Assembly: GCA_963682175.1 (NCBI GenBank)
Contig: OY821777.1
Span: forward strand, 16,884,001 to 16,948,000
From: Triglochin maritima
Lineage: Eukaryota > Streptophyta > Magnoliopsida > Alismatales > Juncaginaceae
Direction: 5' to 3'
DNA length: 64,000 bases
Shown here one piece after another: positions 9,414 through 21,840 of the stretch. The notes under the pieces were generated by a model. The model was given only the letters and a program-made list of their open reading frames with translations, was not told where the DNA came from and searched no databases. Each line of letters starts with the position of its first letter. The stretch's first letter is position 1. A program made the translations under genes and the position numbers.

Positions 9414-10598
9414 AGGTGCCAGTCCAGACTCTTGTTTGGACGATTCGAGTGGATTTAATTTTTTTTCTTGTAGTTTTCGTTGTCGCAGGTGACTCACATT
9501 GAGAAGGGCAATCATATGGTCAAGTTTGGAGGTGATCTGAGAGAAGCAGACCGCTAATCAGCGGTATTCAACCGCCAACTGGCGGTCTGGTAGCTTCATT
9601 TCGCCTCTAAATTTTTGTGGAGTATTTATTTATCTGTTATAGTGATCTGGGACTCGATTTAGCATGTCTTGACCTATAGTTTATTCCCAGATCAAGAATC
9701 AAACCTCCTTTAAGCAACTTGGACCCTAAAACTCAAAGCAAAAGATTAGGCATTATTCTTGTTTAAGGCACGCATCATGTATGTGACTTAGGCATTTAGA
9801 TTGTCTTTTATCTTAGCTTTATTTTCTGTTGCTGAGAGCTGGCGTGAGGTACGCACCTTCTACTCTCATTCATGCATTTCATATGAACATGCATTAGTTA
9901 GTAGGAAGTGCATTGCAACAAGTGTGAGTTGAGCGTTGTTTGGAGAGTTGATTGCTAGATTTAGGACTCCAAAACGCTACTAAGGAGGGGCTGTCCCATA
10001 AAAGATAAGGTGGGGGATTTCATCACCCTTTCCTTCGCCCCAAAAACCACACTAATCAAGAGCCTAATTTTAAAATCAAGTAGACATTGGCCCTAAGGAT
10101 CTTGGACGCATTAGGAGAGTGATCCGGTCCCACTTTGTCGATAGTAGGAGAGACGAGATCCCCGGATCTTAGCTCACTTGCTGGGCTTTGTGGTCCTCGT
10201 TGTAGGGAGGTGAGGCGTGTTGAGGCCGTGTGACCTCGCAGTTAGGCGTCGTCTAGCTATAAGGACCTATAGCGACCTTAGGATTGTTTGAGCCTTGTTT
10301 GCTTGTGTGCTTCTACCTGTACCCAGCCGCCGTAGCTTAAGGACTTCTTCCCTTCTCTCCTGAGTCACTCTTTCTCTCCTGTGTTCCCTCGTCTTCTCTT
10401 CTACGTACATTCTTTATTTGAAAAAAAAAGAAAAAAAAGAAAAAGAAAAAGAAAGTGTGGTTTGTGTGTGCACCTTTGTGCATGCTTTCGTGGACACGAG
10501 ACGAGAGTGGTCGTTTGACGAGGAGCGTTGTCAATCCGGCTTCGGTCATCGATTTCTCGACACCTTCCTCCTCTCGTGTCGCACGTAGTTCGGGTCCA
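9414..10598 (+). other. Leader of family A copy 2
   Basis: Untranslated leader between primer site and gag ATG. At 9550-9586 it carries two palindromes, ACCGCTAATCAGCGGT and ACCGCCAACTGGCGGT, five bases apart. The remainder has no gene; a stretch of A and AAAAG repeats lies at 10421-10456. This is where packaging and dimerisation signals are expected in retroelements. Confidence 0.75.
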
Positions 10599-11827
10599 AT
10601 GGCTGCTAATTTCCGTGAGGAGGAGCAGTTGCTGGACCCACCTGTTCCACCTGTGCTTCCAGTTGTCGTTCACATACCTCTTCGTGATCGATGCTACCCG
10701 AGCCGTACAGCTCTGCCCTCATGCATCGTATTGCCAGAGGCAAATGGGAACCATTTTGAGGTCAAGCCTCAGTTTATTTCCATGCTCCCTCATTTCACTG
10801 GGAAAGGTGACCCCTATATCTTTCTCAGGGAATTTGAGGAGGTCTGTGCTATGTTCAAGCTGCAACAACTTAGCACAAACTCCATTCATCTTAGGCTTGT
10901 CCCCTTTGCACTTAAGGATGACGCCAAGAAGTGGTTGTACAGCAACCAGGCGAATGCCTTCAGGACTTGGGATGAGTTTCAGTCTGCATTCCTCAAAAAG
11001 TATTTTCCAAATCATCGGACTCAAAAATTGAGGAACGAAATCAATTCGTTCTATCAACATGAAACCGAATCATTTCATGCATACTTAGAGAGGTTCAAGG
11101 AGCTACTATCCTCATGCCCTCACCATGGCATTGAGTTGTGGCGCCTGTGTCAGATTATCTACGAGGGTCTTCACATTCCATCTAGAACGCTCCTTGAGTC
11201 CATGTGTCAAGGAGAGTTCTTGGGAAAGGATGAAAGGGAGGCATGGGCTTTCCTAGAAGATCTCGCCGAGAAAACAATGCAATGGGAGAGTGTGAGAGAA
11301 CCACCTGCATCATCTAGTATAGGAGCGAGGATCGCGAATGCAAACTCGACTAGATCGGGTTCCGCATTTGCTGTCGATTCCACTACGGCCACCGAGGCGC
11401 GCATGGCGGCCTAAATGCGCCGTATGGATTCGATTGAGCTCCAAAACCAGCACGATGTATCTCATGTGTCTGCATCTGGTTCAGTTCCATGTCATTTATG
11501 TGGTAGGATAGGTCATATAGGGGGTGAGTGTGCATCCATTCCTCCTGAGATGGAACATGTAAATGCCATCTATGATAGATCCAGGAATTACCCATATTCA
11601 TCATCATATAACCCTGGATGGAGGAACCACCCTAATTTTTCATGGAACCATAACAATGCCCCAGGTGGTCCTTCAAACTTTTCTCGACCACCTAACCGAC
11701 CACACTACCCTCCCATGCATTCACAGTCTCATCAGCCACCCCAAAGTCAGAATACCAACCAACCAGGTTTCCCAAATTCTAACAACTTGGAAACCCAGTT
11801 TAATTCGCTTGAGAACTTAACTCGTGG
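10599..11827 (+). pseudogene. gag: gag of family A copy 2, interrupted and truncated
   Basis: Starts with ATG (MAANFREEEQ...) and supplies the N-terminus missing from copy 1. It differs from copy 1 at about eight positions over 1.1 kb. One of these turns a Leu codon (TTA) into TAA at 11412-11414, ending translation after 271 codons. Beyond the stop the frame remains open and includes the zinc knuckle. At about 11827 the sequence leaves family A (ctcgtgg) and continues as family B gag (tgggctg...), at a position that is not homologous in the two proteins. Confidence 0.9.
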
Positions 11828-13945
11828 GCTGGGTTTGTTCAAGTATTCCTGAAAAAAAAATTTCCCAACCATAAGACTATGAGGATTAGGAATGAAATTG
11901 TTGCATTCGTTCAGTCTGAGAGCGAGCCGTTCTATTCCTATCTAGAAAGATTTAAGAGTGTACTGACCCAATGTCCTCATCATGGAATTCCAAGATGGCA
12001 ATTATGCCAAATTATTTATGAGGGATTGACACCAACATCTAGAGTTATGGTAGAATCCGTAAGCCAAGGGAACTTTATGTCGAAAAATGAAAATGATGCC
12101 TGGACTTTCCTTGAGGATTTAGCCGAAAACAGTATGCAATGGGACAATGCTAGAACACCGCTTAACCCAAGTATTGGATCTAGAATAGCAAGCCAACCCA
12201 AACCAGGTGTCTTAGCTGTAGATGCCAACATAGTGGCTGAAGCAAAACTAGCTACCCTTATGCGCAGAATGGAAAGTCTAGAGCTACAAGCCCAAACCCG
12301 AGTGAATCAAGCATCGTCTATCCCCTGCTCTAGATGTGGTCAGACTGGTCATGTAACGGAGGATTGTGCGGACTGGGAACAAGTTAATGTCATGTATAAT
12401 CATGCTAGAAATGACCCCTACGCATCAACCTATAACTCTGGTTGGCGTAATAATTCCAATTTCTCATCAAACCAACAAGGTCAACCTCCTAGACAACAAC
12501 CAAACCCGTATGTCCAAAATAATACATCTTCTGGGTTTAGTAACAATAACGATCATGAGGTTAGGTTGACAAGCTTGGAAAATTTGATGAAAACCTTTAT
12601 ACAAACAACCAACCAGACCTTCCAAAGGCTAGAGACACAAGTCAGTCAACTAGCACAAATAGTAGGTGAAAGAGAGAAGGGTCGGTTTCCAAGTCAACCT
12701 GAGGTGAACCCTAGATCTAATAATAATTCATATCAATCCTATCAAGCACCTTCAGGAAATAACAACCCTAGACCGGTTCAAATGGTTAATGAGGAAGGAC
12801 CGTTCCAACAAATAAATGCAGTAGTATCATTACGGTCCGGAAGACAAATTGACAATAATGTGGTAAACCCTAGAATGACTAATCAATCTAGCCATCAAGC
12901 ACCCACATATGACTTGACCATTGAACCCGACGTCCAAATTGAAAAGCCCAATCCACCTACCCAACCTGAACCTGTAGCTCAACCTGAACCTGTAGCTCAA
13001 CCTGAACCCGAGCGAGTCTATGTGCCTAAAGCCCCATTTCCCAATAGACTCAAAAAGAACTCTAGTGCACAAATAGAGAAAATCTTGAAAGTATTTAAGC
13101 AAGTTAAGGTAAACATTCCATTCTTAGACATGATTCAACAAATACCTGCTTATGCTAAATTCTTAAAAGATTTGTGCACTAAGAAGAGAAAAACGAATGT
13201 ACCAAAGAAGACATTCTTAACTGCAAACATATGCTCAATTCTTTCCAACACATCTCCTATAAAATATAAGGACCCGGGGTGTCCCACAATTTCATGTTCA
13301 ATAGGAGATACGTTTATCAATAAAGCCCTTCTAGACCTAGGTGCAAGCGTTAACTTACTCCCATTTTCTGTCTACGAGCAACTCAACCTTGGTCCACTGA
13401 AACCCTCTAAGACAACCCTCCAATTCGCTGATTGTTCTGTTAAGAAACCGAGAGGTATAGTAGAGGACGTTTTGATTAAGGTTGGTGACTTCATTTATCC
13501 AGTGGATTTTGTCGTACTTGATACTAAACCTGTTGTAAATCCTAATCGACAAATCCCTGTAATTCTAGGTAGACCCTTTTTAGCCACTTCGGAAGCATTA
13601 ATAAACTGTCGAAATGGGCTCATGCAATTATCTTTCGGGAACTTAAAAGCAGAATTTAATATCTTCCATATTGATAATGAGCCACAAATAATATGCAACT
13701 CAAGTGATGTTGTGATGAGAGCACGTATTTATCAGAATTCTGAATCAAATAAATCATCACATAAGCAAAAAGGAAGTAAGAAAAAAGGGAGTGATTCATT
13801 TACTCAACCACCATCACTCGAGCAAATAAGCGAACCAATTCAAGTGAGAAGAGTGGAATCTTTTCCTCAAGTCAACATGGGGAACAATTCAACTGGATAC
13901 ATGCACCAACATAGTGTCATTCAATCCAGTTCTGATTATGGTTGA
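11828..13945 (+). pseudogene. gag-pro: gag-pro of family B, 5' truncated (3' part of A/B junction copy)
   Basis: The first bases resemble B gag (FVQVFLKK) but are out of frame. From 11879 (MRIRNEIVAF) an open frame of 688 codons runs to 13945. It carries the zinc knuckle CX2CX4HX4C, a Pro/Gln-rich linker with an EPVAQP repeat (one more unit than in the copy at 54 kb), and a retropepsin-like domain with DLGASVNLLP and VILGRPFL. No RT, RNase H or integrase follows; the 3' region begins at once. About 160 N-terminal gag residues are lost by the fusion to family A, so it is not a normal gag. Confidence 0.88.
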
Positions 13946-15069
13946 CTTTGAGCAAACTCAACCCCTCTACCGCAAGCCGACGCAGGTAATAAGTGTATTT
14001 ATTTTATCTATGCATACATTGAGGACAATGCATGATTTAGGTGTGGGGGGTATTTATATATGTACATATCTATCTATTTGATTTTCTGTTCTGCTTTATT
14101 TTTAAAAAAAAAAATTCAATATTCTATGACATAGCTTAAGATTGAACTGCCAAAACCCGTGTACAAATTGCATTAAGTTTTTGTTCCTTATTATATAGTT
14201 CTGCTTGTAGAAATTATGACATAAATCTAAGTTCCAAAGAAATAACCCATGGCCCTTGTAAGACATGTATGCACTTAAATTGGATGAATCAAATCTTTGA
14301 AGTGGTTGATAAAAAGCAGAGGTTGAGGAAAATATACCGGGAAGTGTGGACTTCTAATAGCAATTAAGCCTTGAGGAAAATAAAAGTAAAATAAAATAAA
14401 AATAAAGTGAGGAAAACACATTTTGCAAAATGATTACAAAAGCCCAAGTCTTCGAGTCACTGGTCCGTAGGGGTATCTTGAAACCCGGTAACTTGAGTCT
14501 GCCAGCTCGGGATTATCGACCAAACTCGCTACACGAATGCAAAAAGGGTATAAGTGTTAAAAAGAAAAGCAAATGTGTTGAATCACGGAAAAAGGAAAAA
14601 AATAAATAAATACTTTAAGATACTCAAGGCCCAAAGCTAAAGGAATGATCCATGTCATGGTTGATCCAAATGATACTTCACCACCAGAGGAGGCGTGCAA
14701 AATAATTTATGTGATAACATGTGTAGAGGGGTTAGTTGTGTGAATGTGGAGGAATAAAGACCAAGTCAAACTTTTTATAAGTTAGAACTGTATAATGAGC
14801 ATGCGAGAACTTTAAGTGAGATGTATAAGGTTAAGGCAGAGATATTAAGAGCTATTAATGGAGTGTTGAATTAAGACTTTGTGGGTGTGTCAACTGAAAA
14901 CCCTCACGAGACAAAACTCGTCCTCTGAGGCAACTTGGAGGTTTAAAGGCTTGTTGCACATGCTAAGTGCAACCGTGATTCCTACGAAAGTGAGTTAGGA
15001 TTTCCCTGTTTTCATTTCTTTTATATTCTGTTTTGCTAGGGACTAGCAAAATCTAGGTGTGGGGGTATT
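13946..15069 (+). other. Family B 3' non-coding region with conserved RNA modules
   Basis: No gene. It holds the post-ORF hairpin (14013-14034) and internal polypurine tract (14039-14050). The twin hairpin follows: 14922-14941 has stem CCTCTGAG/CTTGGAGG with loop GCAA, and 14953-14973 has stem GTTGCAC/GTGCAAC. Next come the PPT-proximal stem TTTTGCTA/TAGCAAAA (15031-15051) and the polypurine tract AGGTGTGGGGGT (about 15055-15066). Order and spacing match the copy at 56.4-57.5 kb. Confidence 0.8.
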
Positions 15070-16248
15070 TGATGCATTGCATACATTGCATCATATGTCT
15101 TTCATTTAGATTACTTTTATATCAATAAATGCTACTAAGGTATGTGTTTAGTCTTATTTACAGAATACAGGGACCTGAATGCAAATTACCCACATTCCGA
15201 GCATAAACGCATGCAAAAGATTCATTTCTATCATAAAGACCAAGTTCAAGTTTCTCGGGTTTAAAATGGAAACGCATCCAAGCATAAAAGCATTCAAGGA
15301 GCTAATTACAAAAAGGTCAAGGGCTTGATTGCAAAATGCCAAGGACCTGATTGCAAAATAAAAGGACCAAGTTATTGTGTGGAGAAAGTCAAAAGAAAAA
15401 ATCAAATATAAATCTCCAACAATGGAAGGAATTAATCCGGAGCTCAAGACAATGGAAAGAATCAATCCAGACGCGCAAACGAGGATCAAATCATACCATA
15501 AACGCGTGACAAAAATCCTGATTAAATCCGACCAACGTGTGAGGCGAATCCGCCGCACAATACACATGATGTGCGGCGATTCCGCCGCCCATTGGTCGAC
15601 CTGTGTGACCCAAATTCCTTCCAGTTGTGTATGGACACGTGTACTATCTAATTCTATACCTAAGTCCCTTGTAGCAACTATAAATAGACCCGAGAACGAT
15701 GTAAATAGGGTCCTTGGTTGTTGTTCTTATTTTTACCTTAGTAATAAAATTCTAATTTTTGTTTTGTTTAGTTTTTCTTTTCTACTTTCTCTAGGACCCC
15801 TTCTTCTTCCTCCCTCCATGAGTTTCTAACTCTCTCCAAAGGGTGGAGGTGATGGAATTAGGGTTAGAGAATGATGAATGCATGTTATTATTTTAAGTTC
15901 ATGATTAGTGTATTTTGATTACTTGAGTTTATGTTAAATCATTTATCATGTAATGCTTTATAACTAATATGATTTATTATAAGTTTCAGAATTCTCTAAT
16001 CTAAACCCGATATCTAAACCTCCACCCAACGGAATTCACCATCTTTGTTCTTGTTTTAGTTTTATTTGTTCATGTTTCTTGCTTTAGATAATTAAAACCC
16101 AAAAATCTCAAAACCAACCTTATTATTGTTCTTTCTTCTCTAATCGAAAATCCAAAAATAACAATATCTCTCCCTCCTTGTGTTCGACCCGTACTTGCCA
16201 CCGCTTCATCGCGGCCGTGCACTTGCGGTATAAATTTAATTCTCATCA
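15070..16248 (+). repeat. LTR of family B, plus orientation
   Basis: 1179 bp, beginning TGATGCATTGC directly after the polypurine tract and ending TTCTCATCA, so TGATG...CATCA form the ends. It contains a G-box CACGTG near 15637, TATAAATAG at 15679, a palindrome pair at 15539-15588, and the U5 tail (16192-16230) that is identical to family A at 9332-9370. The base after it belongs to an inverted B leader, not to a primer site. Confidence 0.92.
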
Positions 16249-17698
16249 GTGGTGCAACAGGTGGATTGAGGCTAAGTTCCAGACTGGAATCTAGATGAAC
16301 TCGTGAGAGTCGATTACTCAAGTCCCGAATCCAAATCTGAGTGCACCGGGTTGAATCAATTTTTGAATTCAATATTCGGAATTTAAATTCCAAATTTAAT
16401 TTCAAGAATTAAATAATTTTTATTATTATTTTCGTTTTATTTTTTATTTTATTTTTTTATTTTTTATTTTTTTTCAAAAGGGAAACAAACAATAGAATGG
16501 GGAAAGATGAGAAAGGAATCCTAATCTAGAGAATTTAGGTGAGAAGAGAAAGAAGACTCAGATGAGAAGGGAAACTTAACTCTAAAGATAGAAAAGAGGG
16601 TTGGTCAGAAATTTCCTAAGAAAGCACGGTTGAAACAATCCTAGACATAGTGTCGCTTATATCTAGACGACTCCTAACTGGTTGAGTCGAATTGATTCGC
16701 TTGATTCACCTCCCTCACTAATCAAACCAAATTGGTCAGGTAGTGTATAGCTAGTGGGGGCGCTTCCGACAGAGTCGGTGCCAATTAGACAATCACTTCG
16801 CTTGGAAGACTCTCGTCAACACAAAAACACTTCCTAGACACCAAATTGAATTCGATCGGCTTCAGGTCATAGCAAGTCAAACCAATTCTTCTCCTTAATT
16901 GAGTCCGAGTCCTTAGGGGCCAATGTCTAATTGATTTTAAATTTTAAGGCTTGGGTGACACTTTAGGATTGTGATTTGTGGGTCACGGAAGGGTGATGAA
17001 ATTCCCACCGTATCTTTTCCTACGGAGTTGCCCTTAAAGTAGTTTAACTTAAATCTAGCAAAGATAATCAAACAATGGTCTTTAGAGGGGGGCAATTTCA
17101 AGGTTGTATGCAAACTAAATTATATGCTTAAATGCAATCGTTAAAACACGATACGTACCTTGCCTCCAGCACTCTTCAACAAGAATTAATTTGCAAGAAT
17201 AATGCAAACAAAATATTATATGATGCATGCACTAAGTCCTTCTAATTTTGCCAATTTTAGGTCAGAGTTGAATTATTGCCAATTATGGAATTTTTGCCCT
17301 AACACGTGCAATTCTAATAAAAAGATTTTTTTTTGAAAATAGAAATTACGAGGAAAAGAGGCAACAAAGGTTACCTATGCAATGCTCAGTCGGGTTCACC
17401 GCCCGCTCTCGAAATTTCAGTAGCTTCACGCGTCCACCCAGAGATGAGTCGCGTCCCAGAAAAGTTTGAAGCCCAGAAGCTCCAAGTGTGCGGCGGATTC
17501 GCCGCAAATTGCTCTATAGGTGCGGCGATTTCGCCGCTCGTTTAGCTCAGAATGTGCTCGGATTTCGCCGCGCACTCTGTTGTCTCCTGAAACACAAATC
17601 CAAATAGTTAGATCACGCACAAGATAAATAGGATAGAATCGAAATCAACAAAAAAAAACAAAATCTGCGTCGCCTCCCCGGCAACGGCGCCAAAAACT
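16249..17698 (-). mobile_element. Inverted family B leader, cut just before the gag ATG
   Basis: Reverse complement of the B leader seen at 52535-53972. It carries the two leader palindromes (GCGGCGGATTCGCCGC 17490-17505, GCGGCGATTTCGCCGC 17522-17537) and the Asp-tRNA primer site on the minus strand (17676-17692). It ends abruptly at the LTR end at 16248, about 20 bases before the gag start. It is therefore part of a minus-strand B element interrupted by whatever ends with the plus-strand LTR. Confidence 0.88.
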
Positions 17699-18860
17699 TG
17701 ATGAGAATTAAATTTATACCGCAAGTGCACGGCCGCGATGAAGCGGTGGCAAGTACGGGTCGAACACAAGGAGGGAGAGATATTGTTATTTTTGGATTTT
17801 CGATTAGAGAAGAAAGGACAATAATAAGGTTGATTTTGAAATTTTTGGGTTTTAATTATCTAAAGCAAGAAACATGAACGATTAAAACTAAAACAAGAAC
17901 AAAGATTGTGAATTCCGTTGGGTGGAGGTTTAGATTTAAGGTTTAGATTAGAGAATTCTGAAACTTATAATAAATCACATTAGTTATAAAGCATTACATG
18001 ATAAATGATTTAACATAAACTCAAGTAATCAAAACATACTAATACGAAATTAAAATAATAACTTTATTCTCTTCTCATCACCCTAAATCCGTCACCCCCA
18101 ACTTTTGGAAAGAGTTAGAAACTCATAGAGGGAGGAAGAAGGGGTCCTAGAGACATTACAAAAGAAAACTAAAAACACAAAATAAAAGAAACAGAATTTT
18201 ATTGCTAAATTATGGAACAAAAGGAAGAACTCCTCACAACATCTTTCTCGGGGCTATTTATAGCCGATACAAGGGACCTAAGCATGAAATAAGAAAGTAC
18301 ACGCGTCAACACGCAACCGGTAAAATTTTTAGAGCATGAATCTAATTTGGTGCGGCGGATTCGCCACCTTTTTGGCTCAAAATCGACCCGGATTTTTCCT
18401 GTGTGTTTATGGTATGGTTTCAATGTCATTTGCACGTCTGGATTGATTCTTGCATATCTTTGGAGATCCGAATTAATTTCTTCATATATTTGGAGATCCA
18501 CATTGATTTTTCTTTATATTTTCTCCATAATAATAAAAGCTACTCGTGATTTGCAATTAGGTCCTTGACTTTTTGCAATTAAGTCTCTGGCTACTTTTGT
18601 GCTTAAGTCCTTGTTCTTTTCGTAATTAGGTCTTGAATGCTTTTATGCTTGGATACATTTCCATTTGAAACCCGATAAACTTGAACTTGGTCTTTATGAT
18701 AGAAACGAGTCTTTTGTATGTGTTTATGCTCGGGATGTGGGTAATTTGCATTCAGGTCCCTGTATTCTGTAAATAAGACTAAACACATACCTTAGTAGCA
18801 TTTATTGATATAAAAGTAATCTAAAGTAAAGACATATGATGCAATGTATGCAATGCATCA
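17699..18860 (-). repeat. 5' LTR of an inverted family B element
   Basis: 1162 bp, ending TGATG...CATCA in reverse, with the primer site on its inner side. It is more diverged from the plus-strand LTR than the two LTRs of the 51-59 kb element are from each other, and only one member of the palindrome pair survives (near 18352). The element's target duplication partner would lie left of the window; the right flank begins TGGAG. Confidence 0.9.
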
Positions 18861-19045
18861 TGGAGCTTATAAGAGAGGAAGTAGGCGGGAGACCGAACCT
18901 TTATAAAAATCCATCGTCTTCATTATGATTTGCATTTTCTCTACTTGTTTGCTCAATTTGTTTCTGCTCCATCTATTGTTTAAGCAAGTAGAGATTAAGT
19001 TAAAAAATGAATAGAATTAGGGTCATCTCGATCCTACAGTTAGAT
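18861..19045 (+). repeat. 3' fragment of a copia LTR
   Basis: Aligns with the last 190 bases of the solo copia LTR (23650-23840): the blocks gagcttNNaagagagga, aagcgggaga-cgaacct, tttgcattttct and aagtag recur in order. The inverted family B element interrupts it at 18860. Confidence 0.7.
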
Positions 19046-19411
19046 GTTAGATTACTTAATGTGTTATAGTAAGTTGTTAGTTTTACCATTTTCAAGATAG
19101 TCATCTTGTTGTTCCTAAAAAATCCATGAGATCTGATCTTGATTAGGATGACGAAGGTGGATTTTGGGATTGGAAGGAAGGAGAAGGAAGAAGATGTATA
19201 AAGACGAAAAAACGAAATAGTTTGTTATCATCTAATGATTTTTGTTGATAATCTACTTTAAGAAATATGACAAACTTTCCAAACAAAACCATTTAGTACT
19301 TCGTCAAATACACTTCAAAATTAAAATGATAAATAAAATTGACATGGGCATTTACAAGCCAAGCATAAAAACACAATTATAGAATAAAAAAGACAAGTAT
19401 AATACATTATG
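19046..19411. other. Unassigned AT-rich sequence
   Basis: No open frame of note, no repeat match found elsewhere in the window. Confidence 0.5.
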
Positions 19412-19416
19412 AGTGT

Positions 19417-20884
19417 AGATTGACATCATTTCATGCTTATATTTGTATCTTATATCCATTATCTTTCACCTAAACAATGCTACGTGACGAGTTTTATGTT
19501 TGAATTTCAGAAATAAATAGGTTTGAAGAGAAGGGGCATAAAAGGACCTAAAAGCATGAAAAAAGACTGAGTTGAGAGACTCAAGGACTAAGATGCAAGA
19601 TCGAATGAGCTGAATGTAAGATCGAAGAACCAATGAGCAAACAAGAATACTTCACACCATCATGGGGAGTATTTTGACAATTCTATTCGGGTCGGAGCTC
19701 CAACAAGCGAAGTAAATGCATCAAAGACAAACCAAGTCATTCCGAAAAGCCCAGAAGAAAATCCAGAGCGATCCGAACACTGTAGATCGCTAATTGGCGG
19801 TCTCTTTTGGTCCGGATCCCAGATTAACTTTTTCCATACCTATAAATAAAACTCTTCACCTTCCTTTGTATTCACTCATTGCTTGGTGGCATTCTCTTTA
19901 CTTGGAGTAAGCCTTGAAGAAAAACTCAAGGTGAAGAAGAGTGTTACATACAATGTGAGTCATGTTAATAAAATATTTTTTCTTAGTTTTATTTAATATT
20001 GTCTTGTCTTTTAATTCTTGCATGCTTCTTTAGTTTGATTTCTTTTCATTTAGCTTCTTTGATATTTCTTGTTTTCTTAGTTTAATTTTCTTTTCATTAG
20101 AATGTTTCATTTTGTTAATATAGTTTGTAGTGTAATGATTAGTGAGTAGTTTCATCCCCATTTGGGGGTGGAGAAATATGTGATATGATTATGTGATGTA
20201 TTAGGTGTGTGTTATCTTAATCCCTTGAGCCTTATATGATTTCCATAACCATCTAATGAGATTTCACTTTTGTCTTTGATATGTTAATGCTCTTGAATGA
20301 AGCTTAGTTTATGCTTAGATTAGTGGACCTATTTTATGGGGAATGATAAAGTGAGGATATGGATGGAATTGATTAAGGAAACATGACTTGTAGTTGCATG
20401 TGTTTTTGTTGTTTTTACCTTGGTTAATGTCTTGTATGTTTTAATGATAATGTGCTATCTTATTTCATGTGGAGGCATAGTGGGGTTTGGTCTTTATACA
20501 TGAGTTCATTTAGCTTCATTCCAATTATTGTCTTGTATGTTTTAATGATATTGAGTTATCTTATTTTACGTGGAGGCAAAGTTGGATTTAGTTTTATGAT
20601 TTTCATGCACTACATGTTGTGATAAGCATAATTGAACACACCCACACATACGCATATCTTTGTATTCGCTCTTTTCTTTATCCCCTATGAGGTTTAGTTT
20701 TATTGCTTATGTTCCATTTTCTTTTGCATTTTAGTATAGTTTAGTGTAATCAATCTTTCTCTCCTTTCTTTCACACTCGCCTTCGAACAAACTAAAATTG
20801 ACACACCTCCCTGTAGATCGACCCGTATTTGTCACCGTTTTAACGCGACCGTGCACTTGCGGTTATTTTAAAATGTTCAATCAA
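19417..20884 (+). repeat. Solo LTR related to family A
   Basis: Begins (a/t)GATTGACATCATTTC like 7992 and ends GTTCAATCA. It shares the TATA region (tataaataaaactcttcacc) and the U5 tail with family A. It is flanked by the 5-bp duplication AGTGT (19412-19416 and 20885-20889; the right boundary is uncertain by one base). It has lost the USE-like box and one of the paired palindromes. No primer site or polypurine tract adjoins it, so it is a recombined solo LTR. Confidence 0.85.
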
Positions 20885-21039
20885 AGTGTATTCAAGATGT
20901 CATATAAGAAAAGGTGTTACACTGACGCCCGGGAGTATCAATATTACTTGATATTATAATATTATCAAACCTCTGCAGTTATCAAGTATACTTGATATTA
21001 TACTTGACAAATATAATTGTGCTGTGAGAGTCAATATAA

Positions 21040-21840
21040 TGTTGGCATCACCTAATAAGTGCTTTAGGCATTCTTCTATAATTTTAGGCTCAATAATGAC
21101 AAATAGAATAAAAAACTTAGTTAATTACTTAGGAAAGCCGAATTAATTTTTTGGTAAAATGGACCAAGTTTGTCACCCAAAAATCATGGGCGGTCTTGGA
21201 ATTATTGACGTACGCTACGCTACACGGCCTAAAGCTAAGCTTGAGAATCAAAAAGCTTTGGGAAACGCTAAGTGGGAAGAAATCATTTTATCAAGAAGTA
21301 ATTGAGGCTAAATACCACGCTAGTGAGAGCAACTTAGTCATTCTTCTTGATATAAAAAACCTCTTGTCATTTTTCCTAAGGAACTTATGCAGTTTAAGCA
21401 CAACAGATACTGGAGATGGGAAATTAAAACACCCTCTTCTGGATGGTATGACGGAGAACTTCTATGCGAAACACATCAATACCTTTTTAGGAATGCCAAA
21501 CAAAAACACATCATAATGACACACTTCTTCAACGGCAGTACCTTCCAAAAGGGATGGTTCAAAGCAAGATTCAAAAAAAAAACATCAACACCTCGCAAGC
21601 AACAACATTATGCCAACTCTTCTTACCCTTGAGCCCGCGGGAAAGGAAAGATAGAAGATTGTGGAATCCAACCCAGAATTGTAGATTCACTTCGAGAAGC
21701 CTATACATGTTTCTCAACAATGGTGGAGCAAAACACCCACTCTACAAACAAATTTTGGCGATTCATTGCCCACCACAAGTTAAAGTTTTCTCTTGGATTC
21801 TAGCTGAAAACAAAGTGCTAACGAGCGATAACTTAGGGCT
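21040..21840 (+). pseudogene. L1-type LINE fragment: RT C-terminus and zinc-binding domain
   Basis: Broken in all frames. Successive frames give DQVCHPKIMGGLGIIDVRYATRP (the GGLGI motif that follows plant L1 RT domains) and then PPQVKVFSWILAENKVLTSDNL (the RT zinc-binding domain). Several frameshifts separate the blocks. At 21834 it meets the sequence ggctcgtttggattgagg, which resembles the end of a DNA transposon. A further LINE C-terminal motif (WTVWLERNN) lies at about 25370. Confidence 0.8.

Noticed and set aside
15154..15829. 137- and 150-codon ORFs on opposite strands in the B LTR
   Set aside because: Overlap each other inside an LTR and are disrupted in the other B LTR copies.
7992..16248. 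Single recombinant retrotransposon made by template switching between A and B RNAs
   Set aside because: Its two LTRs are of different families, which one reverse transcription cannot produce; a DNA-level junction is more likely.
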